The translations under genes were made by a program, and so were the position numbers. Shown here piece after piece: positions 5,420-12,823 of a stretch of DNA of 20,904 bases. The notes beneath the pieces are model-generated. The model searched no databases. It was not told the origin of the DNA and saw only the letters and a program-made list of their open reading frames with translations. This stretch comes from Oscillospiraceae bacterium (GTDB taxonomy: Bacteria; Bacillota_A; Clostridia; Oscillospirales; Oscillospiraceae), in the NCBI GenBank assembly GCA_016302005.1, contig JAEDOK010000013.1:1-20904 (forward strand), given 5' to 3'. How positions within the stretch are numbered: the first letter of the stretch is position 1; each line of letters begins with the position of its first letter.

Positions 5420-6028
5420 ATGGAACAATCGGCAAATCACATCGCGCTGACAGGCTGCTTGGCGTCCGCGCCGCAATACTCGCACAGCAACCACGGGCGA
5501 CGGTTTTATTCCTTTTTTTTAGAGGTCGCGCGGCTTTCCGGCACCGTTGACCGGCTGCAGATTTTAGCCTCCGAAACGCTTTTGACGGAAACGCCCGTGG
5601 AGGAGGGAGGCGGGCTTTGTATTGAGGGGCAGATACGCTCCTTCAACAATCGTTCGAGCGAGGGCAGGCGGCTCATCATCTCCGTGCTTGCGGAAAAAAT
5701 CAGCGTGACCTCTGCGCCCCATGATAATCGCGTCACGCTGGAGGGCATCATTTGTAAGGACCCTGTTTATCGTCGGACACCCCTCGGGCGTGAGATCTGC
5801 GATGTCATGCTCGCCGTCAACCGTCCCTACCGCCGGGCAGATTATCTTCCCTGCATTCTATGGGGACGCTGCGCACAGGAGGTCTCCGCTTACCCCGTCG
5901 GAACGCCCCTGCGCCTCACAGGCAGGCTGCAAAGCCGCGAGTACATCAAGCTCATTGACGGCACCGCCGAACAGCGCACCGCCTACGAAATCTCCGCCAT
6001 CACCGCCGAGCTGGCGGAATTGGAATAA
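5420..6028 (+). CDS. Single-stranded DNA-binding-like protein with two OB folds
   Basis: A 202-residue protein made of two SSB-like OB-fold units. Unit 1 (about 5-97) begins NHIALTGCLASAPQYSHS and contains RFYSFFLEVARLSGTVDRLQI. Unit 2 (about 102-198) begins NRVTLEGIICKDPVYRRTP and contains EICDVMLAVNRPYRRADYLPCILWG and VGTPLRLTGRLQSREY, the typical SSB order of strands. It differs from the main replicative SSB in being a tandem fusion and lacking the acidic D-D-x-I-P-F tail that recruits partner proteins; it ends ITAELAELE. It probably binds ssDNA in some repair or recombination setting, but I see no partner gene beside it. The gene is alone between divergent TSUP genes and a long terminator hairpin. 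Confidence 0.8.
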   Translation: MEQSANHIALTGCLASAPQYSHSNHGRRFYSFFLEVARLSGTVDRLQILASETLLTETPVEEGGGLCIEGQIRSFNNRSSEGRRLIISVLAEKISVTSAPHDNRVTLEGIICKDPVYRRTPLGREICDVMLAVNRPYRRADYLPCILWGRCAQEVSAYPVGTPLRLTGRLQSREYIKLIDGTAEQRTAYEISAITAELAELE

Positions 6029-6032
6029 TCTT

Positions 6033-6074
6033 GGAAGAAGGATGCACCGAAAAAGCTCGGTGCATCCTTCTTCC
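6033..6074 (+). terminator. Long perfect hairpin after the SSB-like gene
   Basis: Two perfectly complementary 18-base arms (6033-6050 and 6057-6074) flank an AAAAGC loop, 4 bases after the stop codon. The 3' arm ends CCTTCTTCC and is pyrimidine-rich, but there is no clean T-run after it. It may end transcription or protect the mRNA 3' end. Confidence 0.65.
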
Positions 6075-6098
6075 GCCCGCAAAATCATCACTGCCCTT

Positions 6099-6126
6099 GT
6101 AGGGTGGGGACATGTCCCCGCCATCC
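6099..6126. repeat. Dispersed palindromic repeat, copy 1 (imperfect)
   Basis: A 28-bp near-palindrome, left half GTAGGGTGGGGACA, right half TGTCCCCGCCATCC. It matches the perfect copy at 17690-17717 except for three bases. It lies between the ends of two convergent genes. Confidence 0.8.
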
Positions 6127-6145
6127 GCGTAAGCGGCAGAAAGAA

Positions 6146-6171
6146 GAAGCGCCTCACAAGCTTGGCGCTTC
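6146..6171 (-). terminator. Terminator of the DUF1292-GNAT operon
   Basis: On the minus strand GAAGCGCC (6171-6164), a 10-base loop and GGCGCTTC (6153-6146) are followed by TTCTTTCTG. It lies 18 bases after the GNAT stop codon. The U-tract is interrupted. Confidence 0.6.
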
Positions 6172-6188
6172 CCTTTCCATAAAATAGA

Positions 6189-7058
6189 TTATAGTTGGAT
6201 TCTATAGCAGCAATTCTCGAATTCTGTCTCAAAACCGAGATCAAAATAGAGCTTCATGGCATTTTCATTGTCGCAGTCAACGATCAGGTCAAGCTTTTCC
6301 GTTTTTTCGTCGGCAAAGCCGCGGCGGATCAGCTCGCTCAGGATACGGCGTCCGTAGCCCTGATGGCGATAGCCCTCCCGCACGCCGATGATCTCCGCAG
6401 CGCTGCGGGTCTCGCTGCGCCGCTGCAGCACACCGTAGGCAAGCGGCTTCCCGTCTTTTTTCAGCACATAGACCTTGCGGTCCTTTCCGATTGCGGCAAG
6501 GATCTCTTTTCCTGAGATATAAACCTCCGGAAATACCGCATCGTGCAGCGCGGCAAACTCCGCAGCGTCCTCCTGCGCCAACTCGGCGATCCCCTCCGTT
6601 GCGGCAAGGTTTCTCTCCTGTCCGCGCAGGAGCAGCAGCCCATATTCGTTGGCCTCCCGTTTTGCGTGCATTGTCTCCAAAAACGCCGCGCAGCGCCGAT
6701 TTTGCTTTGGGAAGAAGAAATTACACTTCGTTTCTTTCGGGAGCTTCTCGCTGATTGCTTTAAACATACCGTCCGCTGCCTGCATATAATCCGCCTCAGG
6801 CGCGATCAAGAGGCTGAAATCCGCCATATGATGCTCCTCGCTGTAAAAGCAGAAAGCGGCTCCCGTCAGAGCGTCGGGCAGTTCACCGCACACGGCAAGG
6901 CAGCCGTTTTTGGCATGTTCCGCAAGCTCTTCCCGAATGATACTGCGTTTGTTCGAGCAATAGGCGGAGCCTTCCGAAGCGTTGATACGGAACACAAAAT
7001 CCGTCAATGCCTCCAGCTCTTCCGCAATAAGAGAGGTCGGCATTGCAATGTTCAGCAT
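6189..7058 (-). CDS. GNAT-family N-acetyltransferase
   Basis: A 289-residue protein whose C-terminal half (about 155-289) is a GNAT domain. It has IGVREGYRHQGYGRRILSEL (225-243), with the acetyl-CoA-binding R-x-x-G-x-G/A of motif A, and DCDNENAMKLYFDLGFE (261-277), the typical N-A-x-x-L-Y-x-x-x-G-F motif B. The N-terminal half (1-150) also looks like a worn GNAT-type fold without a readable acetyl-CoA loop, so this may be a two-domain GNAT with one active site. The substrate is not evident. The ATG lies 4 bases after the DUF1292 stop with no clear ribosome binding site, implying coupled translation. A second in-frame ATG at codon 6 is an alternative start. Confidence 0.85.
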   Translation of the reverse strand: MLNIAMPTSLIAEELEALTDFVFRINASEGSAYCSNKRSIIREELAEHAKNGCLAVCGELPDALTGAAFCFYSEEHHMADFSLLIAPEADYMQAADGMFKAISEKLPKETKCNFFFPKQNRRCAAFLETMHAKREANEYGLLLLRGQERNLAATEGIAELAQEDAAEFAALHDAVFPEVYISGKEILAAIGKDRKVYVLKKDGKPLAYGVLQRRSETRSAAEIIGVREGYRHQGYGRRILSELIRRGFADEKTEKLDLIVDCDNENAMKLYFDLGFETEFENCCYRIQL

Positions 7059-7062
7059 ATTT

Positions 7063-7329
7063 TTACAGCGGCTCGTCCATCAAACGGTCAAATTCGGCGG
7101 CAACGCGGTCAAAATCCTCCTCGGGGATATCGACCAGTTCAAAATCCTCATCCGTCGGAACATATTCATAAAGGTAAACATCGTTCGTCTCGTCGAATGC
7201 CTCAAGCGCGATATACTGCTTGTCATCCAAGTCAAAAATGCCCATAATACCGCATTCAAAGCTCTCGCCGTCGTCAAACTCCAGTGTCAGGATCTCGTCC
7301 TCAGAGTACTGTGCGCGTTTTTCTTCCAT
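7063..7329 (-). CDS. DUF1292 domain-containing protein
   Basis: An 88-residue, strongly acidic protein matching the DUF1292 (YrzB-like) family: EEILTLEFDDGESFECGIMGIFDLDDKQYIAL with the D-G-x-x-x-E-C-x-[IV]-x-x-x-F core, then DVYLYEYVPTDEDFELVDIPEEDFDRV. The family is widespread in Firmicutes and often sits near ruvX and alaS; its biochemical function is unknown. Here it has its own promoter, an AAGGAGG site 8 bases before the ATG, and leads a two-gene operon with the GNAT gene. ruvX is in the window but about 2.5 kb away on the other strand. Confidence 0.9.
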   Translation of the reverse strand: MEEKRAQYSEDEILTLEFDDGESFECGIMGIFDLDDKQYIALEAFDETNDVYLYEYVPTDEDFELVDIPEEDFDRVAAEFDRLMDEPL

Positions 7330-7359
7330 CGGTAAAAACCTCCTTCATTTGGTAGCTTC

Positions 7360-7388
7360 AGTATAGCCTGTTTTTCGGAAAAGCGCAA
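7360..7388 (-). promoter_or_regulatory. Sigma-A promoter of DUF1292-GNAT
   Basis: On the minus strand -35 TTGCGC (7388-7383), a 17-base spacer and -10 TATACT (7365-7360). It starts immediately after the mutY stop codon. Confidence 0.78.
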
Positions 7389-7390
7389 GC

Positions 7391-8413
7391 CTATTCTTCG
7401 AGAAACTGTCGATAAGCCGTCGGCAGTCCGATTTTTTCTTTGATCTCCGCTTCCGTAAACCATGAGAATGCCGCCTCCCGCGCGCATAGCAAATAGCAGC
7501 CGGTCAGCTTCCATTCAACATGCGTAAAAATATGCGTGCGCTTGACCACCTTTTCAATTCCGCGTGGCTGCACGCCCCATTGCTCCGCCTGCGCAAGCGA
7601 CGCTTGTGCCGAAAGGGTTCCCAATGTGTCGGGAAACTGCCACAGACCTGCCAAAAGCCCGCGATTTGGGCGCTTGCAGACGGCAAGCTTTTCCCCGCAG
7701 CGGAGAAGAAACACCGTGCGCTCCTCTACCCTGCGCGGTTTTTTCGCCGCTTTGACGGGGAAGTCCCGCTGCCTACCCTGTTTTGCCGCCTCGCAAAGGT
7801 CTTGCAGCGGGCAGCTTTCGCACAAGGGCGCGCCGTTCGGAAGGCAGACCGTCGCTCCCAACTCCATGAGCGCCTGCGTAAACGCTCCGCAGTGTCCTTC
7901 GGGATAAATCTCCGCAAGCGCCCGAGTGGTCTCCCGCTTCACGCTTTCCTCCGTGATCGCCGCATCGGAAGCCGTAAATCTCGACACGACGCGCAGTACG
8001 TTGCCATCCACCGCAGGCGTCGGCAGATCAAAGCAAATGGAGCAGATTGCCCCTGCAGTGTAGGGTCCGACGCCTGCCAGCGCTCGCACCTCGTCATAGG
8101 TCTGCGGGAACGCTCCGCCGTGCCGCTCCATGATCTGTCTCGCCGCCTTCTGCAAATTGCGCACGCGGCTGTAATAGCCCAAGCCCTCCCACAGCTTCAA
8201 AAGCGTCTCCTCGGAGGCTTCCGCCAGCGCCGCAATGGTCGGGAGCTGCTGCAAAAAGCGCGTGTAATAGCCCCTAACCGCCTCGACGCGGGTCTGCTGT
8301 AACATGATCTCCGAGAGCCACACGCGATAAGGCTCTTTATTTTCCCGCCACGGCAGCGCTCGGTGATGCTCCGCGTACCATGGAAGCAGGCGCTCCGGCA
8401 AGCATTCCAGCAT
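7391..8413 (-). CDS. mutY: A/G-specific adenine glycosylase MutY
   Basis: A 340-residue DNA repair glycosylase that removes adenine opposite 8-oxoguanine. It shows LSEIMLQQTRV with catalytic E35, the helix-hairpin-helix ALAGVGPYTAGAI (111-123), VDGNVLRV with catalytic D136, and four iron-sulfur cysteines C190, C198, C201 and C207. The spacing C-x7-C-x2-C-x5-C is one residue longer than the textbook first gap. The C-terminal third is the NUDIX-like 8-oxoG reader (RRVEERTVFLL, LLAGLWQFPDT, FTHVEWKLTG). The ATG at 8411-8413 was chosen because family homology begins there and an AAAGGA site precedes it; an ATG seven codons earlier is possible. A bidirectional terminator hairpin ends only 21 bases before the ATG. 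Confidence 0.96.
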   Translation of the reverse strand: MLECLPERLLPWYAEHHRALPWRENKEPYRVWLSEIMLQQTRVEAVRGYYTRFLQQLPTIAALAEASEETLLKLWEGLGYYSRVRNLQKAARQIMERHGGAFPQTYDEVRALAGVGPYTAGAICSICFDLPTPAVDGNVLRVVSRFTASDAAITEESVKRETTRALAEIYPEGHCGAFTQALMELGATVCLPNGAPLCESCPLQDLCEAAKQGRQRDFPVKAAKKPRRVEERTVFLLRCGEKLAVCKRPNRGLLAGLWQFPDTLGTLSAQASLAQAEQWGVQPRGIEKVVKRTHIFTHVEWKLTGCYLLCAREAAFSWFTEAEIKEKIGLPTAYRQFLEE

Positions 8414-8434
8414 AGTTCTTTTTCCTTTCTTCAT

Positions 8435-8468
8435 AAAAAGCAGGAACGGCTTATCGTTCCTGCTTTTT
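8435..8468 (-). terminator. Bidirectional terminator between the exonuclease gene and mutY
   Basis: Arms AAAAAGCAGGAACG (8435-8448) and CGTTCCTGCTTTTT (8455-8468) pair perfectly over 14 bp around a 6-base loop that contains the exonuclease stop codon. In the minus direction it ends in TTTTT and lies 21 bases before mutY, leaving no room for a mutY promoter after it. mutY must therefore depend on read-through or on a promoter inside the exonuclease gene. Confidence 0.8.
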
Positions 8469-9425
8469 ATCTGTGTTCGCCGATTTTCTCTTTCTGCGGC
8501 GGCGGGGACGGCGGCGCGCTGCCAGCTCGTCAAACTTCTTCGCAGCGTCGGACGCACCCTCATAGACCAAGCGGCTGACGCGCAGCGTTCCGTCCTCTTC
8601 CTTCTGCAAGCGAATGCGAATGAGATATCTGCCGTGTGTCTCGCAGGTCGCCATCGTCATATAGCGGTGTCCCTCCTGCGCGATCCACGCCCCGTTCGGC
8701 ATTTCCACGCCGCACTGCGGGCAGTGGCTCTTGAGGTCGGTCATTGCGCTGATTGCCTTGGTCTTGTCCTCATAGCCGCGGAATACCGTCCTGCTGATGC
8801 ACCCGGCGGGCGGGTCACCGTGAAAGCCGTCCGTATGGCTGCGAAGCGCCTGTCCGTACTCGGCAATGCCGCGCTTTAGGTCAAGTCGGCTGCAAATCAG
8901 CGCCGTATGGTAAGCGTCTCCCAGCGCGTCGTGCGCCGGGCGGCTCGGCACAATGCCGATCAGCTCCATTGCGGCGGAAAGCGACTTCTGCGACGTACCG
9001 CAGCCGGTCTGCGCGTTAAAAATCATCTGCGCGTTGTACCACTGCGTGATCCAGTCCGGCTCGTCATCGTGCAGAAGAATATTATCCTCCAAAATACGGA
9101 TATCGTCAAAGCCCCAAGTCAGGAAAATGCACTCCCCGCCGATCCACGCACGGAACCGTGCCAGTGCCTCCGGGAAGGGCAAGCCATTCTCAAGGAGGGT
9201 AGCATCCCGCAGCCCCGTCAGCTTGGAGACGCGGCTGTTGAGCTTCTTATAATACTTCGGGCGCACCAGCACCTGAAATTCATCCGCAACCGTTCCGTCC
9301 TCGAGCAGACGCACCGCACCGATCTGTATGATCTCGCCGTGAATCTCAACGGGCAGCACCTTCTTCGCAGCGTATGAGCCGGGCCATGGCTGGTTCCATT
9401 CCATATCCAATACAATATACTGCAA
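8451..9425 (-). CDS. DEDDh 3'-5' exonuclease (KapD-like) with zinc-ribbon-like C-terminal part
   Basis: A 324-residue protein. The exonuclease domain (1-175) starts QYIVLDMEWNQP (D7, E9), has TWGFDDIRIL (D107/D108) and ends with PAHDALGDAYHTA (H155, D160), giving a full DEDDh set for two-metal catalysis on DNA or RNA. The rest is unusual: a C-P-Q-C pair with a later C-E-T-H (about 238-272), like a zinc ribbon, and a very basic tail (RRRPRRRRKRK) likely to bind nucleic acid. I choose the TTG at 9423-9425, which has an AAAGGTGGTG site 8 bases upstream and gives the standard MxYIVLD start. The ATG at 9459-9461 lies inside the predicted -10 box, so it could not be translated from this promoter. 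Confidence 0.85.
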   Translation of the reverse strand: MQYIVLDMEWNQPWPGSYAAKKVLPVEIHGEIIQIGAVRLLEDGTVADEFQVLVRPKYYKKLNSRVSKLTGLRDATLLENGLPFPEALARFRAWIGGECIFLTWGFDDIRILEDNILLHDDEPDWITQWYNAQMIFNAQTGCGTSQKSLSAAMELIGIVPSRPAHDALGDAYHTALICSRLDLKRGIAEYGQALRSHTDGFHGDPPAGCISRTVFRGYEDKTKAISAMTDLKSHCPQCGVEMPNGAWIAQEGHRYMTMATCETHGRYLIRIRLQKEEDGTLRVSRLVYEGASDAAKKFDELAARRRPRRRRKRKSANTDKKQER

Positions 9426-9456
9426 ACCGCGCTCACCACCTTTCTTCTCTTTGCGT

Positions 9457-9485
9457 ATCATAGCATAGTTTTTCCCAAGCCGCAA
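9457..9485 (-). promoter_or_regulatory. Sigma-A promoter of the exonuclease gene
   Basis: On the minus strand -35 TTGCGG (9485-9480), a 17-base spacer and -10 TATGAT (9462-9457). The start near 9450 leaves a leader of about 25 bases before the TTG codon. It is back-to-back with the hydratase promoter. Confidence 0.75.
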
Positions 9486-9502
9486 CCGGATTTACAAAGT
9501 TT

Positions 9503-9531
9503 TTGACTTTTGGCTTTCTTTGATATATGAT
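9503..9531 (+). promoter_or_regulatory. Sigma-A promoter of the hydratase-zincin operon
   Basis: -35 TTGACT (9503-9508), a 17-base spacer and -10 TATGAT (9526-9531). The -35 is 17 bases from the -35 of the divergent exonuclease promoter, so the two may compete or share a regulator. Confidence 0.8.
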
Positions 9532-9557
9532 AAGGGCAGAAATCGGAGGTGTTCCAT

Positions 9558-11777
9558 ATGATCACAGTAATCAACGAAGGAATGTTCCTTCTCAACGGCA
9601 AGCTCGTCGCAGCAAGGGAGACCGCGTTATCTCGTGAGGAGGGCGCGCATAAGACGATTGCCTACCGCATTCTCAACAAGCACAATACCTCGGGCAATAT
9701 GCAAGCGCTGAAGCTGAAATTTGACGCAATGGCTTCCCACGACATTACCTATGTCGGCATCATCCAGACCGCGCGTGCCTCGGGCTTAAAGGAATTCCCG
9801 CTGCCCTATGTGCTGACGAACTGCCACAACTCTCTCTGCGCCGTCGGCGGCACGATCAATGAGGACGACCATGTGTTCGGCTTGTCTGCGGCGAAGCGCT
9901 ACGGCGGCGAGTTTGTCCCCGCGCACCAAGCCGTCATCCACAGCTATATGCGCGAGATGTACGCAGGCGGCGAGCGGATGCTCCTCGGCTCGGACTCTCA
10001 CACCCGCTACGGCGCTTACGGCACCCTTGCCGTCGGCGAGGGCGGACCGGAGCTGGTCAAGCAGCTGCTTTGCAAGACCTACGACATTTCCTATCCCCGC
10101 GTGGTCGGCGTACATCTGACCGGCAAGCCGCGTCCGGGTGTCGGCCCGCAGGACGTTGCCCTCGCCCTGATCGGCGCGACCTTCAAGCAGGGCACCGTCA
10201 AAAACAGTGTGATGGAATTCTTCGGCGACGGTATCGCCAATCTCTCCATGGACTACCGCAACGGCATCGATGTTATGACGACCGAGACAAGCTGTCTTTC
10301 CTCCGTTTGGCAGACGGACGAGACGGTGCGCCGTTCTCTTGCTGCGCATGGTCGGGCTGACGCTTATTTAGAGCTTGCCCCGCTGGACGGCGCGTATTAT
10401 GACGCAGTGGTGGAAATCGACCTGAGCCGCGTCGAGCCGATGATCGCCCTCCCCTTCCACCCGTCGAACGCCTATACCATCCGTGAATTCAACGAGAATC
10501 TGCAAGACCTTTTACATATGGTGGACGAGGACACTGCCCGCACCTTGAAGCTCAAGCGTCCCGCCGCACCGCTGACCGAGAAAGTTCGCAACGGAAAATT
10601 CTACGCCGATCAGGGCGTGATCGCGGGCTGCTCGGGCGGTATGTATCAGAATTTGGTCAAGGCTGCGGAAATTCTGCGCGGGAAAACCATCGGTGACGGG
10701 CATTTCGGTCTGTCCTGCTACCCCGCAAGCCAGCCCGTCATGATGGAGCTGATGCGCACGGGTGTTTTGGAGACGCTGATGCTCTCGGGCGCTTCCGTCC
10801 GCACGGCGTTCTGCGGTCCCTGCTTCGGTGCAGGCGACGTACCTTCCAACGGCGGCTTCTCCATCCGCCACACCACCCGCAATTTCCCCAACCGCGAAGG
10901 CTCCAAGCCCTCGGACGGGCAGGTATCCTACGTTGCCCTGATGGATGCCCGTTCCATTGCCGCTTCCGCCATCATGGGCGGCGCGATCACGCCGGCGACG
11001 GATTTGGAGGAGCTGACCGCCGATCCCGCCTTCCTCGACTATCATTTTGACCCGAAGCCCTACGAACGCGTCTATCACGGTGTCGGCAAGTCTGATCCCT
11101 CGCAGCCGCTGGTCTTCGGACCCAACATTGCCGACTGGCCCAAGCAGATCGCTCTGCCGGAAAATTTGCTGATTACGGTCGCCTCCGCGATCTATGATCC
11201 CGTGACGACCACGGACGAGCTGATCCCCTCCGGCGAAACCTCCTCCTACCGCAGCAATCCATTACGCCTGAGCGAGTTCGCCCTCAGCCGCAAAGATCCC
11301 GCCTATGTCGGTCGCGCAAAAGCTGTCGCAGCCGAGGAGCAAAAGCGCAGACATTCGCCGGAAAGCGTGGATATGATGGGCTACGACCCCGCAACGACCG
11401 GTCTCGGCAGTGCCGTTATGTCCATCCGTCCCGGCGACGGCTCCGCCCGTGAGCAGGCAGCTTCCTGCCAACGCGTCCTCGGCGGTGTTGCCAATCTCTG
11501 CGAGGATTACGCGACCAAACGGTACCGCAGCAATGTGATCAACTGGGGTATGCTCCCCTTCACCGTGGAGAATATCGCGCAGTACGGCATCCAGCCGGGC
11601 GACCGCATCTATGTTTCAGGCATTCGCGCCGCACTGGTGGGAGATGCTTCTGAGATTCCCGCCGTACTGTTGCAGGGTGAAAAGCGCACACCATTGACCT
11701 TAAAGCTGGAAAATCTCTCCCGCGAGGAACGCGACATCATCCTCGCAGGCTGTCTGATCAACTACTACGCAAAATAA
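9558..11777 (+). CDS. Aconitase-superfamily hydratase (YbhJ-like)
   Basis: A 739-residue cytoplasmic enzyme of the aconitase fold. [22 protein letters not shown] (about 143-164) is the aconitase D-S-H-T segment. C358 (in IAGCSGG) and C419/C422 (in FCGPCFGAG) match the three cysteines that hold the [4Fe-4S] cluster. The swivel domain has [17 protein letters not shown] and later [13 protein letters not shown] (about 626-668), the counterpart of G-S-S-R-E-H-A and R-x-N-L-I-x-x-G-I-L-P-L. Overall it resembles the poorly characterised YbhJ-type 'hydratase' group rather than AcnA/AcnB or LeuC/LeuD, so the substrate should not be assumed to be citrate. The ATG at 9558 has a GGAGGTG site 6 bases upstream; a GTG three codons earlier falls within that site. 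A zincin gene follows 14 bases later. Confidence 0.88.
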   Translation: MITVINEGMFLLNGKLVAARETALSREEGAHKTIAYRILNKHNTSGNMQALKLKFDAMASHDITYVGIIQTARASGLKEFPLPYVLTNCHNSLCAVGGTINEDDHVFGLSAAKRYGGEFVPAHQAVIHSYMREMYAGGERMLLGSDSHTRYGAYGTLAVGEGGPELVKQLLCKTYDISYPRVVGVHLTGKPRPGVGPQDVALALIGATFKQGTVKNSVMEFFGDGIANLSMDYRNGIDVMTTETSCLSSVWQTDETVRRSLAAHGRADAYLELAPLDGAYYDAVVEIDLSRVEPMIALPFHPSNAYTIREFNENLQDLLHMVDEDTARTLKLKRPAAPLTEKVRNGKFYADQGVIAGCSGGMYQNLVKAAEILRGKTIGDGHFGLSCYPASQPVMMELMRTGVLETLMLSGASVRTAFCGPCFGAGDVPSNGGFSIRHTTRNFPNREGSKPSDGQVSYVALMDARSIAASAIMGGAITPATDLEELTADPAFLDYHFDPKPYERVYHGVGKSDPSQPLVFGPNIADWPKQIALPENLLITVASAIYDPVTTTDELIPSGETSSYRSNPLRLSEFALSRKDPAYVGRAKAVAAEEQKRRHSPESVDMMGYDPATTGLGSAVMSIRPGDGSAREQAASCQRVLGGVANLCEDYATKRYRSNVINWGMLPFTVENIAQYGIQPGDRIYVSGIRAALVGDASEIPAVLLQGEKRTPLTLKLENLSREERDIILAGCLINYYAK

Positions 11778-11791
11778 GAGGGAAAAGGCAG

Positions 11792-12424
11792 ATGCTTGCA
11801 CAGTTTGAAAAAGACATGATTGCAAAGCTGGATTTGTCCAAATGGAGCGCAGCAGACAGTAATCAGAAAAAGGGCATTATGGAGGACTTGTTCGCCTTTG
11901 CACGGAATGTCTTTTCTCTAAAAATCAAGCTTTCTTTCACCATGCCGGAGGGCTTTGAGATGGCATACGGTCTGTCAAATCCCTCAACCGGCGACATTCA
12001 TATCAACGAAGCGCTTTGGACTTCTTGTGAATCCATTGAACCGCTGTTTTTCTTCCTGCATGAGGTTCGCCACTCCATCCAATCCTCTCACCCGGAACTG
12101 TTTCCGCAGGAATATGCGTTGAACAGCCGCTATATCATTCAGTTTGACGGAACCGGCTATAAAGTGGAGAACGGGCAGATCACCACTGTCAGTTTAACGG
12201 GTACGCAGGATTATTTTACGGAGCTGTACTTAGCTTCCCCCTGTGAGCGCGATGCCAACGCCTTTGCTTACCGCTGTCTGAAAGCCGCAGATGCCGGCGA
12301 ACGCATTGACGCGCTCTACCATATGTGGTCGCCGGAATATCGGTATTTCAGCGAAGAACACGCATTAGACGAATTCTTAAAAGCCGCAGCGGAAATCGAA
12401 CGTTTGGCAGAAAAGCAGTTATGA
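11792..12424 (+). CDS. Putative zinc metallopeptidase-like protein (HExxH)
   Basis: A 210-residue soluble protein I cannot assign to a named family. HEVRH at residues 90-94 (FFFLHEVRHSIQ) is a zincin HExxH helix, and CERDANAFAYRC (151-162) resembles the E-x-x-A-N-x-F-A third-ligand helix of the ImmA/IrrE-type peptidases, with E152 the likely ligand. The N-terminal 85 residues and the C-terminal helix (about 180-210) show no known motif. There is no signal peptide, so it acts in the cytoplasm. It follows the hydratase gene by 14 bases with a GAGGGAAAAGG site and is probably co-transcribed. Metal binding is well supported by the motifs; protease activity and targets are inference. Confidence 0.7.
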   Translation: MLAQFEKDMIAKLDLSKWSAADSNQKKGIMEDLFAFARNVFSLKIKLSFTMPEGFEMAYGLSNPSTGDIHINEALWTSCESIEPLFFFLHEVRHSIQSSHPELFPQEYALNSRYIIQFDGTGYKVENGQITTVSLTGTQDYFTELYLASPCERDANAFAYRCLKAADAGERIDALYHMWSPEYRYFSEEHALDEFLKAAAEIERLAEKQL

Positions 12425-12769
12425 CGGATTCAAAGAAAATGGCAGTGCAGATAAAGCTGCACCGGCATTTCATGCATCAAAGCAAAAGCCCTTACCGTTT
12501 TGTAACGATTAAAACTGTAGGTAGCTCGTAGTGCACGCACCCGCAAGGGGTATGCCGCATCCGTAAGGCTCCTTCGTCGCCGACGGCTGCGCTAACGACT
12601 CGGCGTGCCGTCCGCGAAGCGGCAGACAGTTCAGACGAATACGCTTGCTGCACGGAAGCGCCTGCACGAGATTGCCACGGGCGCAAGCGCCCTCGCAATA
12701 ACAAAAGGGTAGTTTTTCATGTCATTGCGCCTTCTTTCTTCCAAGGAAACACGGGAACCATTTATGAAC
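12425..12769. other. Gene-free interval with repeat-like hairpins
   Basis: No credible coding frame, promoter or tRNA seen. From the left it holds a small hairpin GTGCAG-6-CTGCAC (12445-12462), then from about 12525 a GC-rich stretch of short imperfect inverted pieces (CGCCGA/TCGGCG, CCGTCCGCGAAGCGG), then a clean hairpin at 12671-12699. Its makeup differs from the flanking genes and looks like decayed intergenic repeats. Confidence 0.5.
12671..12699. repeat. Intergenic hairpin element
   Basis: ATTGC-cac-GGGCGC-aa-GCGCCC-tc-GCAAT: a 6-bp GC stem and a 5-bp outer stem around a two-base loop. Compact elements of the ATTGCCAC...CGCAAT type are familiar between genes in some Firmicutes, but only one copy lies in this window, so its repeat status is inference. 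Confidence 0.45.
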
Positions 12770-12823
12770 ACTGACCGCCGATGAAGGGTTATCCCTTCAG
12801 CTGCGGTCAGTTTTTTTATTTTT
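12770..12823 (+). terminator. Intrinsic terminator between the zincin gene and the second feoB
   Basis: ACTGACCGC (12770-12778) pairs with GCGGTCAGT (12803-12811). Inside, GAAGGG-TTAT-CCCTTC forms a second helix after a small internal loop. The plus strand then has seven T, A and more T. It serves plus-strand transcription, though the only plus gene upstream ends 345 bases earlier. The stem may also stop the convergent feoB messenger. Confidence 0.85.

Noticed and set aside
7520..8302. A 260-residue plus-strand frame opposite mutY
   Set aside because: Antisense to a gene with all catalytic residues; no ribosome binding site and no recognisable motif.
10512..11078. Minus-strand frames of 187-188 residues opposite the hydratase gene
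   Set aside because: Gly/Ala/Arg-rich shadows of the hydratase coding strand.
12525..12720. A tRNA or rRNA fragment in the GC-rich gap
   Set aside because: No cloverleaf with T-arm GTTCRA sequence or recognisable rRNA segment could be found.
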